The translations under genes were made by a program, and so were the position numbers. A stretch of DNA of 38,454 bases from JAKACA01 sp050010115 (lineage in GTDB: Bacteria > Actinomycetota > Acidimicrobiia > Acidimicrobiales > Bog-793). How positions within the stretch are numbered: position 1 is the first letter of the stretch; the number at the start of each line of letters is the position of its first letter. A model generated the notes under the pieces. The model was not told the DNA's origin. It worked only from the letters and a program-made list of their open reading frames with translations, and made no database searches. Below are positions 1 to 9,000 of the stretch, piece after piece. Where the stretch lies: contig JBEKLQ010000029.1 of NCBI GenBank assembly GCA_050010115.1, positions 1-38,454 on the forward strand, read 5' to 3'.

Positions 1-84
1 CAGATCCTCGAGCGGCTCGCCGGCTACTGCGCTGCCATCAACCAGGATGCAGGCTCAAAGGAACAATCGGCCGCAGATGCATAG
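1..84 (+). CDS. 3' end of a truncated unknown gene
   Basis: Frame 1 is open from the first base to a TAG at 82-84 and gives 27 residues ending in KEQSAADA. The segment ILERLAGYCAAINQ looks like an amphipathic helix and the polar, Ala-rich end looks like a normal bacterial C-terminus. Nothing identifies the family. It could also be chance, because short open frames are common at this GC content. Confidence 0.3.
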   Translation, partial: QILERLAGYCAAINQDAGSKEQSAADA

Positions 85-127
85 GGTACCCCCATTACGC
101 GATTAATCAATCGGACAGGACATTAGC

Positions 128-152
128 GGGAGGGGGGGCAGGCCCCCCTCCC
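128..152. repeat. GC-rich hairpin upstream of the orphan gene
   Basis: A 10-bp perfect inverted repeat, GGGAGGGGGG at 128-137 and CCCCCCTCCC at 143-152, has a 5-nt loop. No T-tract follows, so a classical intrinsic terminator is not shown. It lies between the truncated gene and the orphan gene and could be a terminator-like structure or part of a mobile-element end. Confidence 0.5.
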
Positions 153-191
153 GGCCTCCTCCCGGCGCGGCCGCGTTGGGCTGAGGTAGTC

Positions 192-210
192 GGGCCGGCA
201 AAGCCGGCCC
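192..210. repeat. Hairpin 21 bp before the orphan gene start
   Basis: GGGCCGGC (192-199) and GCCGGCCC (203-210) form a perfect 8-bp stem with an AAA loop. It ends 21 bp before the ATG at 232, where it could fold in the leader mRNA and affect translation, or form a recombinase-recognised hairpin. No Shine-Dalgarno sequence is obvious between it and the ATG. Confidence 0.5.
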
Positions 211-231
211 TCGGGCGCTATCGCGTCGCGC

Positions 232-1851
232 ATGACGAACGTGGTGAACATCAACGACGTGCTCGACGGTCATGTGAGCTTGGAGGTCGACTGCGTCGAC
301 CGGCTGCTGCTCAACGCCTACGTCCCCAGACTTCAGGTGAGCGGTCAGGTGGTCACGTTCCTCACCGAGCACCTCGGCTTCCCGATCCCCTCGCCGGCGC
401 TGCTCGAGAAGATCGGCAACCGCTTCCGCCGTGATGTAAAGGCATTTGCGGGCGAGCACAGTGTTCCCATCCTCACCCTGAAGAAGCCCGACCGGACGCG
501 CTGGGACGACCGCAAGCTCGACCACGTCCGTCCCTATCTCGATGCCGCCGAGGCAGCCGGTCGCACCGGCATCGTCGCCATCGTCCAGACTCAGGAGTTC
601 CAGTGGGTCTTCAGCGCCAAGAACCGCTCACCGAAGCCGGGTGTCGTGAGCTTCGATTTCGTGAAAGAGGACCGCCGGGTCGGGATGTACTACTTCTACG
701 TCCTCGATGCCGAGTTCGGGCCCGGCTTCATCAAGATCTGTACGTACTTCCCCTACCCGGCCAAGGTGTGGCTGAACGGGCACGAGTGGGCCAAGCGGCA
801 GGCCCATCGGGCGAAGATCACCTTCACCGCTCTCTCGAACGGCTTCGCCACCTGCGATCGACCCGAGCGCCTGCAGGCGATCTGCGACCGGTTCGGACCA
901 GCTGACATCGAGGGCTTCTTCGACCGGTGGTCCTCGGTGATCCCCACGCCATTCACGACGGCCGACAAGGAGGCGGGCTACTTCTGGGAGCTCTCGATGC
1001 GACAGGTGGAGGTCTCCCGCACGCTCGTATTCGACGACCCGCGCCGCGCCCGCGGGTTCTTCGAGTCCCTCGTGGCCGACAACATCGGCATCGGGCGGCC
1101 GCACGAGGTGCATGCCGTCTTCGGTCGCAACCGCCGCGGCCGTACCACCCCACAACCGTTCGCTACGAGGGTCTTCAACGTCGGGACGGACGTGAAGATG
1201 GACTTTCGGTACAAGCACAGCCGTGTCAAGCAGTACCTCAAGGAGGGGAGGGCACTTCGCATCGAGACTGTCATCAACAAGCCGTCCGACATCGGCGTCC
1301 TCGCCCGGCTCGAGCATCTGCCCGAGCTTGTCGGCAAGGCCCGCCAGGTCAATCACCGTTTGCTTATGATCGAACGTGCCGGCCAGGGCTGTGCCATCGG
1401 CTCTGCGCTCTTTGAGCGTATCCACCAGCCCTACATAGTTGAGGGCCAACGAACCGGAGCCCTGCGCTTCGGGGATCAACGCGCCATGGCCCTGGCCGGC
1501 TCGCTCTGCCTCGTCGTTCACGCCGTCACCGGCTTCACCAACAAGAGCCTTCGCGGGCAGGTGGCTGGACTCCTCGGTAAGGACTACAGCTCTTCGCAGA
1601 TGAGCTACGACCTGCGGCGCCTCCGCCTCCACGGCCTGATCGAACGCCAAGCGGGGACCAACTCCTACACCCTCACTCCGGAGGGCATCCGCGTGGCCGT
1701 CTTCTACACCAAACTTCAAGCTCGACTGCTCCGGCCGCTCCTCGACGCGGACAAGCCTCCGGCACCTGTCGAGCTTCGCCGTGCTCTCGCGACCGTGGAA
1801 CGCATCCTTGGCGACTACGTCACCAACGCGCGCCTTGGGGCGGCCGCTTGA
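232..1851 (+). CDS. Conserved orphan protein of unknown function, C-terminal winged-helix-like segment, possible mobile-element gene
   Basis: A 539-aa protein beginning MTNVVNINDVLDGH. I recall closely similar proteins being widespread and often multicopy in actinobacterial and proteobacterial genomes under the label hypothetical, but this is memory rather than a search. Visible segments: an N-terminal region with FLTEHLGFPIPSPALLEKIG (about residues 43-62), an aromatic-rich core (MYYFYVLDAEFGPGFIKICTYFPYPAKVWLNGHEWAKRQ, in pieces about 149-190), a basic stretch with KHSRVKQYLKEGRALRIET (about 333-352), and a C-terminal part whose SSQMSYDLRRLRLHGLIERQAGTNSYTLT (in pieces, about 450-480) reads like a winged-helix DNA-binding unit. 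No DDE, tyrosine or serine recombinase, or reverse-transcriptase motif is evident. Hairpins upstream and a 25-bp tandem repeat just after the stop suggest a self-contained unit. Function unknown. Confidence 0.85.
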   Translation: MTNVVNINDVLDGHVSLEVDCVDRLLLNAYVPRLQVSGQVVTFLTEHLGFPIPSPALLEKIGNRFRRDVKAFAGEHSVPILTLKKPDRTRWDDRKLDHVRPYLDAAEAAGRTGIVAIVQTQEFQWVFSAKNRSPKPGVVSFDFVKEDRRVGMYYFYVLDAEFGPGFIKICTYFPYPAKVWLNGHEWAKRQAHRAKITFTALSNGFATCDRPERLQAICDRFGPADIEGFFDRWSSVIPTPFTTADKEAGYFWELSMRQVEVSRTLVFDDPRRARGFFESLVADNIGIGRPHEVHAVFGRNRRGRTTPQPFATRVFNVGTDVKMDFRYKHSRVKQYLKEGRALRIETVINKPSDIGVLARLEHLPELVGKARQVNHRLLMIERAGQGCAIGSALFERIHQPYIVEGQRTGALRFGDQRAMALAGSLCLVVHAVTGFTNKSLRGQVAGLLGKDYSSSQMSYDLRRLRLHGLIERQAGTNSYTLTPEGIRVAVFYTKLQARLLRPLLDADKPPAPVELRRALATVERILGDYVTNARLGAAA

Positions 1852-1862
1852 AACTTGTCACA

Positions 1863-1917
1863 AGATCCAGAGACCTGTGGACCAAGAAGATCCAGAGACC
1901 TGTGGACCAAGAAGATC
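1863..1917. repeat. 25-bp tandem repeat after the orphan gene
   Basis: Two perfect 25-bp copies (1863-1887 and 1888-1912), each beginning AGATCCAG, are followed by a broken third copy starting AGATCTAG at 1913. The array begins 12 bp after the TGA of the orphan gene. It could be a mobile-element end, a regulator-binding array or simple slippage. Confidence 0.85.
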
Positions 1918-2259
1918 TAGGGGTTCTGGTCGCTGGCGTGAGACGGCACGTCTGTCGCGTACCGGAGAGTCCGTTCATCCCGCTCCCGTAGATGGACATG
2001 TCGATGGACAAGCGGAGCGCCTGAACGCTGTCGACGACGCTCCGCGCACCGGCACCTTTGCGCAGTCCTGGATCATGATGCTCGGCAATCGTCGGCGGTG
2101 TCGACCGGTTCGTAAGCGTGGTGCTCGGTGCCGTCCCTCTACGCCTCGCCGTCGCTGTCGGCCGTGCGATGCAAATCGTAGGGAGAGATGCCGGCAGCCT
2201 CGCTCGTGGCCAAGCCTCGGCGTTGTAACGGGCTTGTATCGGTCGAGCTGACGGCGAGC
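1918..2259. other. Gene-poor spacer
   Basis: About 340 bp between the tandem repeat and the stop of the leftward membrane-anchored protein. I see no convincing gene, RNA or strong hairpin. Short open frames on both strands have compositions unlike proteins (Arg/Pro/Ser-rich). It may be a decayed sequence. Confidence 0.5.
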
Positions 2260-3555
2260 TCAGCCGGCCGCAGCGAAGCACGCTCTTGGGATCGGGACGG
2301 CGACTAGCGTCGCCGGCTGAACGGTGGCGACCACCAGGTCCCGATATGGCGATTCGACTCCGAGCGGATACCCCGCGCCCAGGAACTCGCCGGCTGCTAT
2401 CGAGGTCGACCGCACCGAACCTGCGGCCGAAGCGGAGAAACACCCAAGAGCGCCGCCACCGCCTTGACTGGCCCAGACGACATCGCCGGTCGCGAGCAGG
2501 GCATTCCAGCCGATGTCCTCCGTCACGCTGGTTGGGCGGAGCCCAGACGCCGAGTAGAGATCCACCCAAGCGCCGTTGCCGCCTCCTCCCGCGCCCAACC
2601 ATCCTCCAGCCGTCGTAGCCACAAGGGTGTAGCGCCCGTAAAATGCCGGCCCGCCGTACCAGCGTCTTGAGATGACCCGCCAACTGGACGGAGCGATCTC
2701 CGCGATCTCTCCACAGCTGAACGGCACTCTCCGCCCACAGAACGTCGCGTAGAGGGGCCCGCTCGCGGATGGCAGGGCCAACGCGGTGATGTTGCCCAGG
2801 GCATTGCTCGGTGCCGGTCGAGTGGCAACGGCGCCAGTCGTCAGGTTCACGAGTTCGACGTGGTCTGAGTCGGCGATCCAGGCGTCGTCCTCGCGAGGGA
2901 CGACGGCGACCGCGATCGAGGGATCCGTATAGGGGGAACCCTGGACGGCGGTCGCCTCGGTGAACGGCAGTCGGACGAGTGGCACGGGTCTGAGATCTGC
3001 GGGGACTCGCCACACCTCGAAATGACCGATCGCACCGCCCGAGAGGTTGATCAGGAAGACTTGTCCGTCTGGACCCGCGAACAGACTCGCGACTCCCGCC
3101 ACTCTCGGCCCGAGCACGAAGCGGCCGCTCGGTAGCTCGACTCGCGCAAGAGTGAGAACCGGAGGCGGGCAGTTCGGTTCGCTGGAGGGCTCGACGAGAG
3201 CCACAACCTCGTGTCCAGCGCCGGCGAGCACGGGAGGCGCTTCGCACCAGTCAAATACGAATCGCTTGGGCAGTCGAGCGAGTGTCACCACTTTCCCCGC
3301 GCTCGTCCGCTGCACCGTGGTCGATGGAGCACCATGAGGAGCGGTGGTGGCCGATGGAACATTCATCGAGCTCGAGGTGGGACCGGCGGTCGTCGATGAA
3401 GTACTCAGGGAGCCAGAAGGGGTGCCGGCCAGTATCCCCACTCCGATGGCGATGACCACAAGCACGGCGACAGCGACCGTGGCGAAGCCCTTCAGCTCAG
3501 GGACTCCCTCCGCCGAGGATCGGGACCAACGTCGCTCGACTCGGGCGGCGGTCAC
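2260..3555 (-). CDS. Membrane-anchored exported protein, probable beta-propeller-like ectodomain
   Basis: About 431 aa from a GTG at 3555. The N-terminus is basic (VTAARVERRWSR), then comes one hydrophobic segment (FATVAVAVLVVIAIGVGIL), then a Ser/Thr/Pro-rich linker and a long extracytoplasmic part. That part has recurrent Gly-rich strands (LFAGPDGQVFLIN, AWIADSDHVELVNLTTGAV, WLGAGGGGNGAW), which resemble the blades of a WD40- or NHL-like propeller, and several paired Cys. A start further upstream at 3627 is possible, but its extra residues (Arg/His/Ser/Pro-rich) do not look like protein. The GTG overlaps the stop of a short upstream frame by 4 bp. Substrate or role unknown; a surface sensor or binding protein is an inference. 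Confidence 0.7.
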   Translation of the reverse strand: MTAARVERRWSRSSAEGVPELKGFATVAVAVLVVIAIGVGILAGTPSGSLSTSSTTAGPTSSSMNVPSATTAPHGAPSTTVQRTSAGKVVTLARLPKRFVFDWCEAPPVLAGAGHEVVALVEPSSEPNCPPPVLTLARVELPSGRFVLGPRVAGVASLFAGPDGQVFLINLSGGAIGHFEVWRVPADLRPVPLVRLPFTEATAVQGSPYTDPSIAVAVVPREDDAWIADSDHVELVNLTTGAVATRPAPSNALGNITALALPSASGPLYATFCGRRVPFSCGEIAEIAPSSWRVISRRWYGGPAFYGRYTLVATTAGGWLGAGGGGNGAWVDLYSASGLRPTSVTEDIGWNALLATGDVVWASQGGGGALGCFSASAAGSVRSTSIAAGEFLGAGYPLGVESPYRDLVVATVQPATLVAVPIPRACFAAAG

Positions 3556-3761
3556 GAGACGATGCCGATGGCGAGGATGACCGTGCCGTCGGCGCGACGG
3601 AGATCGTGACAACGCAGGTACCGGCACCCAGGGGCTGGGTCGGTGCGCGCGCTGACGGCATCATCTTGTAGGACGCTGAGGAGGGAAGCAATCTTGCGGG
3701 CCGACGCGGCGGTCACCTCTCGAGAGGCATAACCAGCGCCATCTGGGTATCCGGAGGCCAA
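3552..3761 (-). CDS. Possible small ORF overlapping the membrane-anchored protein
   Basis: A 69-codon frame from a TTG at 3761 to a TGA at 3552-3554. The stop overlaps the GTG of the next gene as GTGA, a common sign of translational coupling. It includes the fragment SARKIASLLSVLQDDAVSAR, which is helix-like, and ends RRADGTVILAIGIVS. No family is recognised and no good ribosome site is seen, so it may be chance. Confidence 0.2.
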   Translation of the reverse strand: MASGYPDGAGYASREVTAASARKIASLLSVLQDDAVSARTDPAPGCRYLRCHDLRRADGTVILAIGIVS

Positions 3762-4128
3762 CCGAGCGAAGCGAGGGCGGCAGAGGAGGCGCGGCGAGCT
3801 CGAACTGCCCCGCCGATGCTGGTCGCGCTGCGGTGCCTTGCCCCGTAGTTACGGTTACGTAAGCTGGCATGCAAGGGTGTACCTCCAGATTTGGCCCTCT
3901 GTAGTACCGATCTGAGTGTTCATCGAAGGCCTCGCCCTGACCAACGCGGTGAGCGTTGGCGACGGCGCTCTTGTGCGTCATGATCTGACCGTGCTCCTTG
4001 CGAGTGAGCAACGTCGGGAAGGCCGTGTCTGTCAGGCTGAGCTGAGACACACCCGCCGGGCATACTGAGCACAACCTCGATGCGAGTTGTGTCGTTGCGT
4101 GATGGTCAGTTGTGTCACTGACCCGGAG
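3762..4128. other. Gene-poor region next to the tRNA-Glu 3' end
   Basis: No convincing gene. It contains a direct repeat AGTTGTGTC at 4085-4093 and 4108-4116 with related TGTGTC elements nearby, within 50 bp of the 3' end of tRNA-Glu. Terminal-repeat-like sequence beside a tRNA 3' end is compatible with an old integration boundary, but no integrase and no duplicated tRNA 3' end were found. Confidence 0.4.
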
Positions 4129-4201
4129 CAGCCCCAACGGGATTCGAACCCGTGCCTCCACCTTGAGAGGGTGATGTCCTAGGCCACTAGACGATGGGGC
4201 C
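4129..4201 (-). tRNA. tRNA-Glu (anticodon CTC)
   Basis: Read on the minus strand the sequence folds as a cloverleaf. It has an acceptor stem starting GGCCCCA, a D-arm with CGTCTAGTGGCCTAGGAC, an anticodon loop CTCTCAA with CTC at its centre, and a T-arm ACGGG-TTCGAAT-CCCGT, then TGGGGCT. The first acceptor pair is G:U. CCA is not encoded. The anticodon reads GAG codons. The charging enzyme GltX is encoded about 13 kb away in this window. Confidence 0.95.
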
Positions 4202-4360
4202 GAGGGTGCTGATGAGGGCAACCTCCGCACTCCAAGCGGTGGCACGAGGCCGGTCGCTCGGGGCGCCCCATCGTAGCCGTCTGCCGAGACGCCCCCGACC
4301 GGGTCTCCCCAGAGTTCTGACGGAGCCTTCGGTCACCGTCGCCGCGGTAGCCGACCCAAA

Positions 4361-4939
4361 TCACCACCCGGCGAGCCGCCGGGCGCGCTCCAGCAGAATG
4401 CGCAGGTTGCTCTCACCGACGAGCTCCCAGGCCTCGGGCCACGACACCCACTTGAGGTGAGCACGCTCGTTCTCCGGGCGAGCCTCGTCCGGCCGATCGG
4501 TCACGAAGATGTATCGCAGGTCGGCGTGCTCATGGGCCGCTTCGTCGCCCCGGGCTGGGACATGTACCACGACTACCTGGACAACGTCCCCCTGCTGGTT
4601 CTCCGGGCTGCCCGCTGCCGGCGCGCCAGTCGTCGCCGCCAGCGGATGCAAGTCCGCCAACCCGGTTTCCTCGGCTGCTTCCCGTAGCGCGACGGCACGC
4701 GGATCGCGCTCTCCCGGATCACCGTGGCCGCCCACTTGCATGTATCGGCCGTGTCTCTCGTGCCAGCGCAGCAGGACCCGCTGCGACTGGAGGTGGACGA
4801 CGAGCGCCGAGGCGGTCAGGTGGAGCGGCTCCGATCGGTCCCACGGGTCAACGACGGTCTCGAGCAGTTCGACGACTTGTTGCACGTCGCGAACCTCTGC
4901 CGCTTCGATGGGCTCGTACTCAACGCGGGAGCCCGGCAT
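4361..4939 (-). CDS. Nudix hydrolase
   Basis: About 192 aa if it starts at the ATG at 4939 (MPGSRVEYEPIEAAEV). The Nudix box GX5EX7REUXEEXGU is complete: GDPGERDPRAVALREAAEETG, with G, E, the REAAEE core and the final G in register. Family members cleave nucleoside-diphosphate-linked compounds with Mg2+; the substrate cannot be told. Upstream in-frame starts exist (for example 5035 and 5149), but those versions would run through the hexanucleotide tract as an Asp-Arg repeat, which is unlikely to be real protein. The gene diverges from the mycothiol-dependent enzyme at 5130. The stop lies 160 bp from the 5' end of tRNA-Glu. Confidence 0.85.
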   Translation of the reverse strand: MPGSRVEYEPIEAAEVRDVQQVVELLETVVDPWDRSEPLHLTASALVVHLQSQRVLLRWHERHGRYMQVGGHGDPGERDPRAVALREAAEETGLADLHPLAATTGAPAAGSPENQQGDVVQVVVVHVPARGDEAAHEHADLRYIFVTDRPDEARPENERAHLKWVSWPEAWELVGESNLRILLERARRLAGW

Positions 4940-4984
4940 CGACAGCCGAACCACGTCACTGGCGCCGCTGACTGCCGCACGACC

Positions 4985-5020
4985 ACGGTGACGGTCACGG
5001 TCACGGTCACGGTCACGGTC
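4985..5020. repeat. Hexanucleotide tandem repeat between divergent genes
   Basis: Five perfect ACGGTC units (4991-5020) are preceded by one ACGGTG unit (4985-4990). The tract lies in the 190-bp gap between the divergent Nudix gene (start 4939) and the mycothiol-dependent gene (start 5130). Copy-number change here would alter the spacing of the shared promoter region. Confidence 0.9.
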
Positions 5021-5129
5021 AGCCACGGCAGACATCCTCGCGGCTCGACCCGATGTGCGGCCAACACTCATGCCGGGCGCGCCGCCCAACCAACCGGCAC
5101 CGGTTGTCGCGGCGCGGCAGACTTCAGGT

Positions 5130-5894
5130 ATGGAACGCCACCACGCCATCAGCGTCTTGCAGCGTGAAGCCGGGCGTGTGCTACAGCTCGCCAGCGACTA
5201 CGACCGGCTGGCCGCGCCGGTCCCCAGCTGTCCCGGGTGGGACCTCGCCGATGTCGTGAAGCACCTCGGCAACGTCTACAACTGGGTCGGGACCATCGTC
5301 GACGGGCGTCTGGCAGCCCCGCCCGGACCGGAAATACCTCGCCGGCCAGCTGACATGGGCCCCGGCGACTGGATGGCTGATCGCCTCGACCGCGTCGTGT
5401 CGGTGCTGACGAGCGCGCCCGATGACGCCGTCATGTGGAACTTCGCATCTGACTCGCCGGCGCCGGTGTCGTTCTGGTGGCGCCGTCAGGTACATGAGAC
5501 CGCCATCCACCGCGTTGATGCCGAGCTTGCCTGCTCGGCCCGGATTGCCACACTGGAGCCCGAGATCGCCGCCGACAACGTCTCGGAGCTCCTCTTCCTC
5601 CTCCGGTTCATCGAGACCAGTCCGCTCACGGACGGTGCGCCGGCACCGGCCGAAGCGGAGCCGCCAGCCGGGCTCACCGTCCACCTGCATGCGACCGATG
5701 CGGACGGAGCCGAGTGGACCGTCGACACCGAGGCGCGCACCATCGCGAGAGCTCACACGAAGAGCGACGTGGCCATCCGGGGCACAGCTTGGGCGTTGGC
5801 CCGCTGGTGTTGGGGACGCTCCGTGGATGGGGAGATCGAGACCTTCGGCGACCTCCAAGCTGCAGAGTCCTGGAGGCGAAGTGTTGTCCCCTAG
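5130..5894 (+). CDS. Maleylpyruvate isomerase family mycothiol-dependent enzyme
   Basis: 254 aa from the ATG at 5130 (MERHHAISVLQREAGRVLQL). The N-terminal DinB-like four-helix bundle shows the family signatures: CPGWDLADVVKHLGNVYNW (about residues 33-51), with the first metal-ligand His, and RQVHETAIHRVDAEL (about 119-133), with the HExxxH-type second ligand set. A C-terminal SCP2-like part follows (about 165-250; VRGTAW-type segment AIRGTAWALARWCWGR). The family uses mycothiol as cofactor for thiol-dependent isomerisation or detoxification and is mainly actinobacterial; the exact substrate is unknown. An upstream ATG at 5055 would add 25 residues with no resemblance to the family start. It diverges from the Nudix gene. 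Confidence 0.88.
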   Translation: MERHHAISVLQREAGRVLQLASDYDRLAAPVPSCPGWDLADVVKHLGNVYNWVGTIVDGRLAAPPGPEIPRRPADMGPGDWMADRLDRVVSVLTSAPDDAVMWNFASDSPAPVSFWWRRQVHETAIHRVDAELACSARIATLEPEIAADNVSELLFLLRFIETSPLTDGAPAPAEAEPPAGLTVHLHATDADGAEWTVDTEARTIARAHTKSDVAIRGTAWALARWCWGRSVDGEIETFGDLQAAESWRRSVVP

Positions 5895-6007
5895 CGACGA
5901 AGGTGCCGTCGTCTAGCGACTGCGGCTGCCGCCTCCCGCCGTGACACAACCGAGTGATATACATCCGACAACTCGCCGTAGCGGCGCCTGTACGAAGGGG
6001 ACCGAAA

Positions 6008-9000
6008 ATGGGCAGGACTCGATCCAAGCGACGTGCCGCACGGGTGCTCGTCACGGGCGCCGTAGGGGTGCTCGCCTCAGCAACCATGTTGCTGCCGCCG
6101 AGCGCGAGTGCCACCACGCCGGGAGGACGCACAGCGACAGCGGCCACCTTCCGGGCGATCGGTGCCGCAGCGAGACTCCCACGCGGTGATCGTGTCATGG
6201 GGCGGGTACCTGCCACCGCGACAATGCGGGCCGACATCGTCCTGCGACCGACTGACTCATCCCAGCTCGCCGCATACGCGACTGCTGTCGCATCGCCGCA
6301 CTCCCGCCTGTTCCGGCACTACCTCTCACCGGCGAAGTTCCGCCAGGCGTTCGCACCGGCCGCCGTCACCGTCGACCAAGTCAGGGCGGGACTCGCCGCT
6401 CGCGGCCTCACTGTCCTCCCGACAGCGGCGGACGGTCTCGTCATTCCAGTTCGAGCCACCGCGCAGCACATCGATGCTGCCTTTCACACGACCCTCGAGT
6501 CAGTCCGTCTCGCCAGCGGGCACGCCGGGCAATGGGCGGTCACCGCCCCTGAGCTTCCGGCCACGATTGCTCCCTCGGTACTCGCCATCCTCGGCCTCGA
6601 CCAGCTCGTCCAGCCGACACCCCTGAACACTCCGGTGCGCCGCACGACGATTCAAGCGACTACGAGGAGTGCGGCAACGCACTGGGACGCCAACTCCAGC
6701 GCTCGACCGCAATCCGGCGGTCCCGAGCCCTGCGCCGAGGCCACCGAAGTGGCTAAGCAATTCAACACGTTCACCGACAACCAGGTCGCCTCTGCCTACG
6801 GCTTGAGCGGCCTCTACGCGAAGGGTGTCCTCGGCGCCGGCCAGACGGTCGGGCTGTTCGAGGAGGACACGTACCTGACAAGCGACCTCCGCCTATTCGA
6901 CCTGTGCTACTTCGGTGCGGACCACTCGAACCAGGCGACGCTCATCAACATCGACGGCGGCGAGCCGCCCGGACCCGGCGCGGGTGAGGCCGCTCTCGAC
7001 GTCGAGGACGTATCCGCCTACGCACCGGGAGCGGACATCGACGTCTACGACGCTCCGGGCACCCTCATCGGGTGGGTCGATGAGATGGCCGCCATCGTCA
7101 ACCAGGACACAGCGAGCGTCGTGAACGTGAGCTACGGGCTCTGCGAGACGCAGATGGCAGAAGCGGCCCCCGGCTTGCCCCAGACTGAGAACATCCTCTT
7201 CGAAGAGGCAGCACTGCAGGGCCAGACGTTCGTCGTGGCCTCGGGTGATGCCGGTTCTGAGACCTGCTCCCGCAACGACAACACGAACCAGTCGCTCTCG
7301 GTGAGCGACCCCGCGTCCCAGCCGTTCGCGACATCCGTGGGTGGCACGAGCCTCAAATCGGCGACGTTCCCTCCCGTCGAGACCGTCTGGAACGACGGTG
7401 GCTCGGGCGGGCCAGGCGGCTTCGGCGGCCAGGGCGCCGGCGGCGGCGGTATCTCGCAACTCTGGCCCATGCCGTCGTGGCAGTCCGCTTCTGGCGTTCC
7501 CGGCGTGATCAATAGCTACTCGACCGGTTCTCTGTGCGGCGCACCGAGCGGCACCGACTGCCGAGAGGTCCCTGAGGTAGCCGCTTCGGCAGACGAGCTG
7601 CACGGGGACGAGATCGTCTACGACGGCCAGGGGACCACGATCGGCGGTACCTCTGCGGCCGCTCCGAAGTGGGTTGCCCTCCTCGCGCTCGCGAACAACT
7701 ACTGCTCGACCCAGGGCCTCGGCCGTGTGGGTTTCGTCACCCCGGCGTTGTACCAGATCGCCTCGAACCCGGTGAGTTACGCGGAAGCCTTCAATGACAT
7801 CACGCAGGGCAACAACGACATGCTCGGCGTCAACGACGGTGCCTACCCGGCCACCAAGGGCTACGACATGGCCAGCGGCCTCGGCAGCCCGAGAGTCACG
7901 GGGCCCGACGGCTCCACCGGCTTGGCAGCGCTCTTGTGCTCGGCCGGGACGTCGGACACGTCCCACCCGGTCGTCACGAGCGTTTCGCCCAATTACGGTT
8001 CCTACGCCGGCGGCACTTCCGTCACGATCGACGGTTCCAACCTGACCGGCGTGACCGAGGTGCAGTTCGGCCCGGCCGCGGTGGCCGTGACGAGCTCGGA
8101 CATCAAACCCGGCGGCACCGCGATCACCGTGGACACGCCGCCCTCACCCACCCAGCCCTTCAACGGCGGTACGCCCGTCGGAGGGGTGCTCGTGGCAGCC
8201 TCAGGCCCCAAGGGCACGAGCGAGCCGACCCTGCTCGCCGAGTTCCACTACGTCGCCGGGTCGGACACGAGCCCGGTGCCGTCGGTCGACTACGTGTCGC
8301 CGAGCTCCGCATCAGCCGGCAGCACCATCACGGTCTACGGGAGCGGGTTCGAAGAGGGCAACGGCACCGCGTCCGCGCCAACCGTCCAGTTCGGCAACGT
8401 CGCCTCTACCACCGTCACGGTGGTCTCCGATACCGAGTTGACCGCGGTGGTGCCAGCCGAGCAGATCGGGACTGACTGCGCCACGGCGGGCATGGGTGTC
8501 CCGGAATCCAGCATCTGCCAGGTGGAGGTGACCGTCACGAACACGTACGGCACGAGCGCCACGCAGGCGATCCTCCCGCCGCCGACCGGGCTCGTCTTCG
8601 ACCTCTTCATCCCGGCGCCTGGGACCGAGAACGTCCCGGCAGTCACTGAGTTCGACTACTCGCCCACGCCGGTGATCACGACGGTCAGCCCGAGCACGGT
8701 CGGTGTCGACCCCTACGAGTACTACGAAGCCGGGCCGGACCCACTGACCCCGGACATCCTCACGATCACCGGGACCGGCTTCAACTACTTCAGCCTGGAG
8801 TCCGTGAACGCGGTCGTACCTTCCGATTCGAGCCTCGACCAGTCGTTGTTCGTCGGCATCATCACTCCGACGACTGTCGAGTTCGATGCTCCGGTCTTCC
8901 TGCCTCCCGGGAACTCCAACAACCCCACCAGCTTCAACCTGAGCGTGGATTCGAGCAGCGGGACGAGCAACGTCGAGTCGGTGGCGGTCGCCCCCACCAA

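Noticed and set aside
1820..3247. 475-aa open frame on the minus strand
   Set aside because: It overlaps the membrane-anchored protein in another frame and is extremely Arg/Ser/Gly-rich; it also runs through the tandem repeat.
3661..4245. 194-aa open frame on the minus strand over tRNA-Glu
   Set aside because: It reads through the complete tRNA-Glu and has no recognisable domain; part of it may be an old insertion sequence end but nothing supports a gene.
4985..5020. CRISPR-like array
   Set aside because: The units are 6 bp in direct tandem with no spacers. No cas genes occur in the window. The same reasoning excludes the 9-, 10-, 18- and 25-bp arrays.
6893..7966. 357-aa open frame on the minus strand
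   Set aside because: It is antisense to the catalytic domain of the S53 peptidase, whose active-site motifs are intact.
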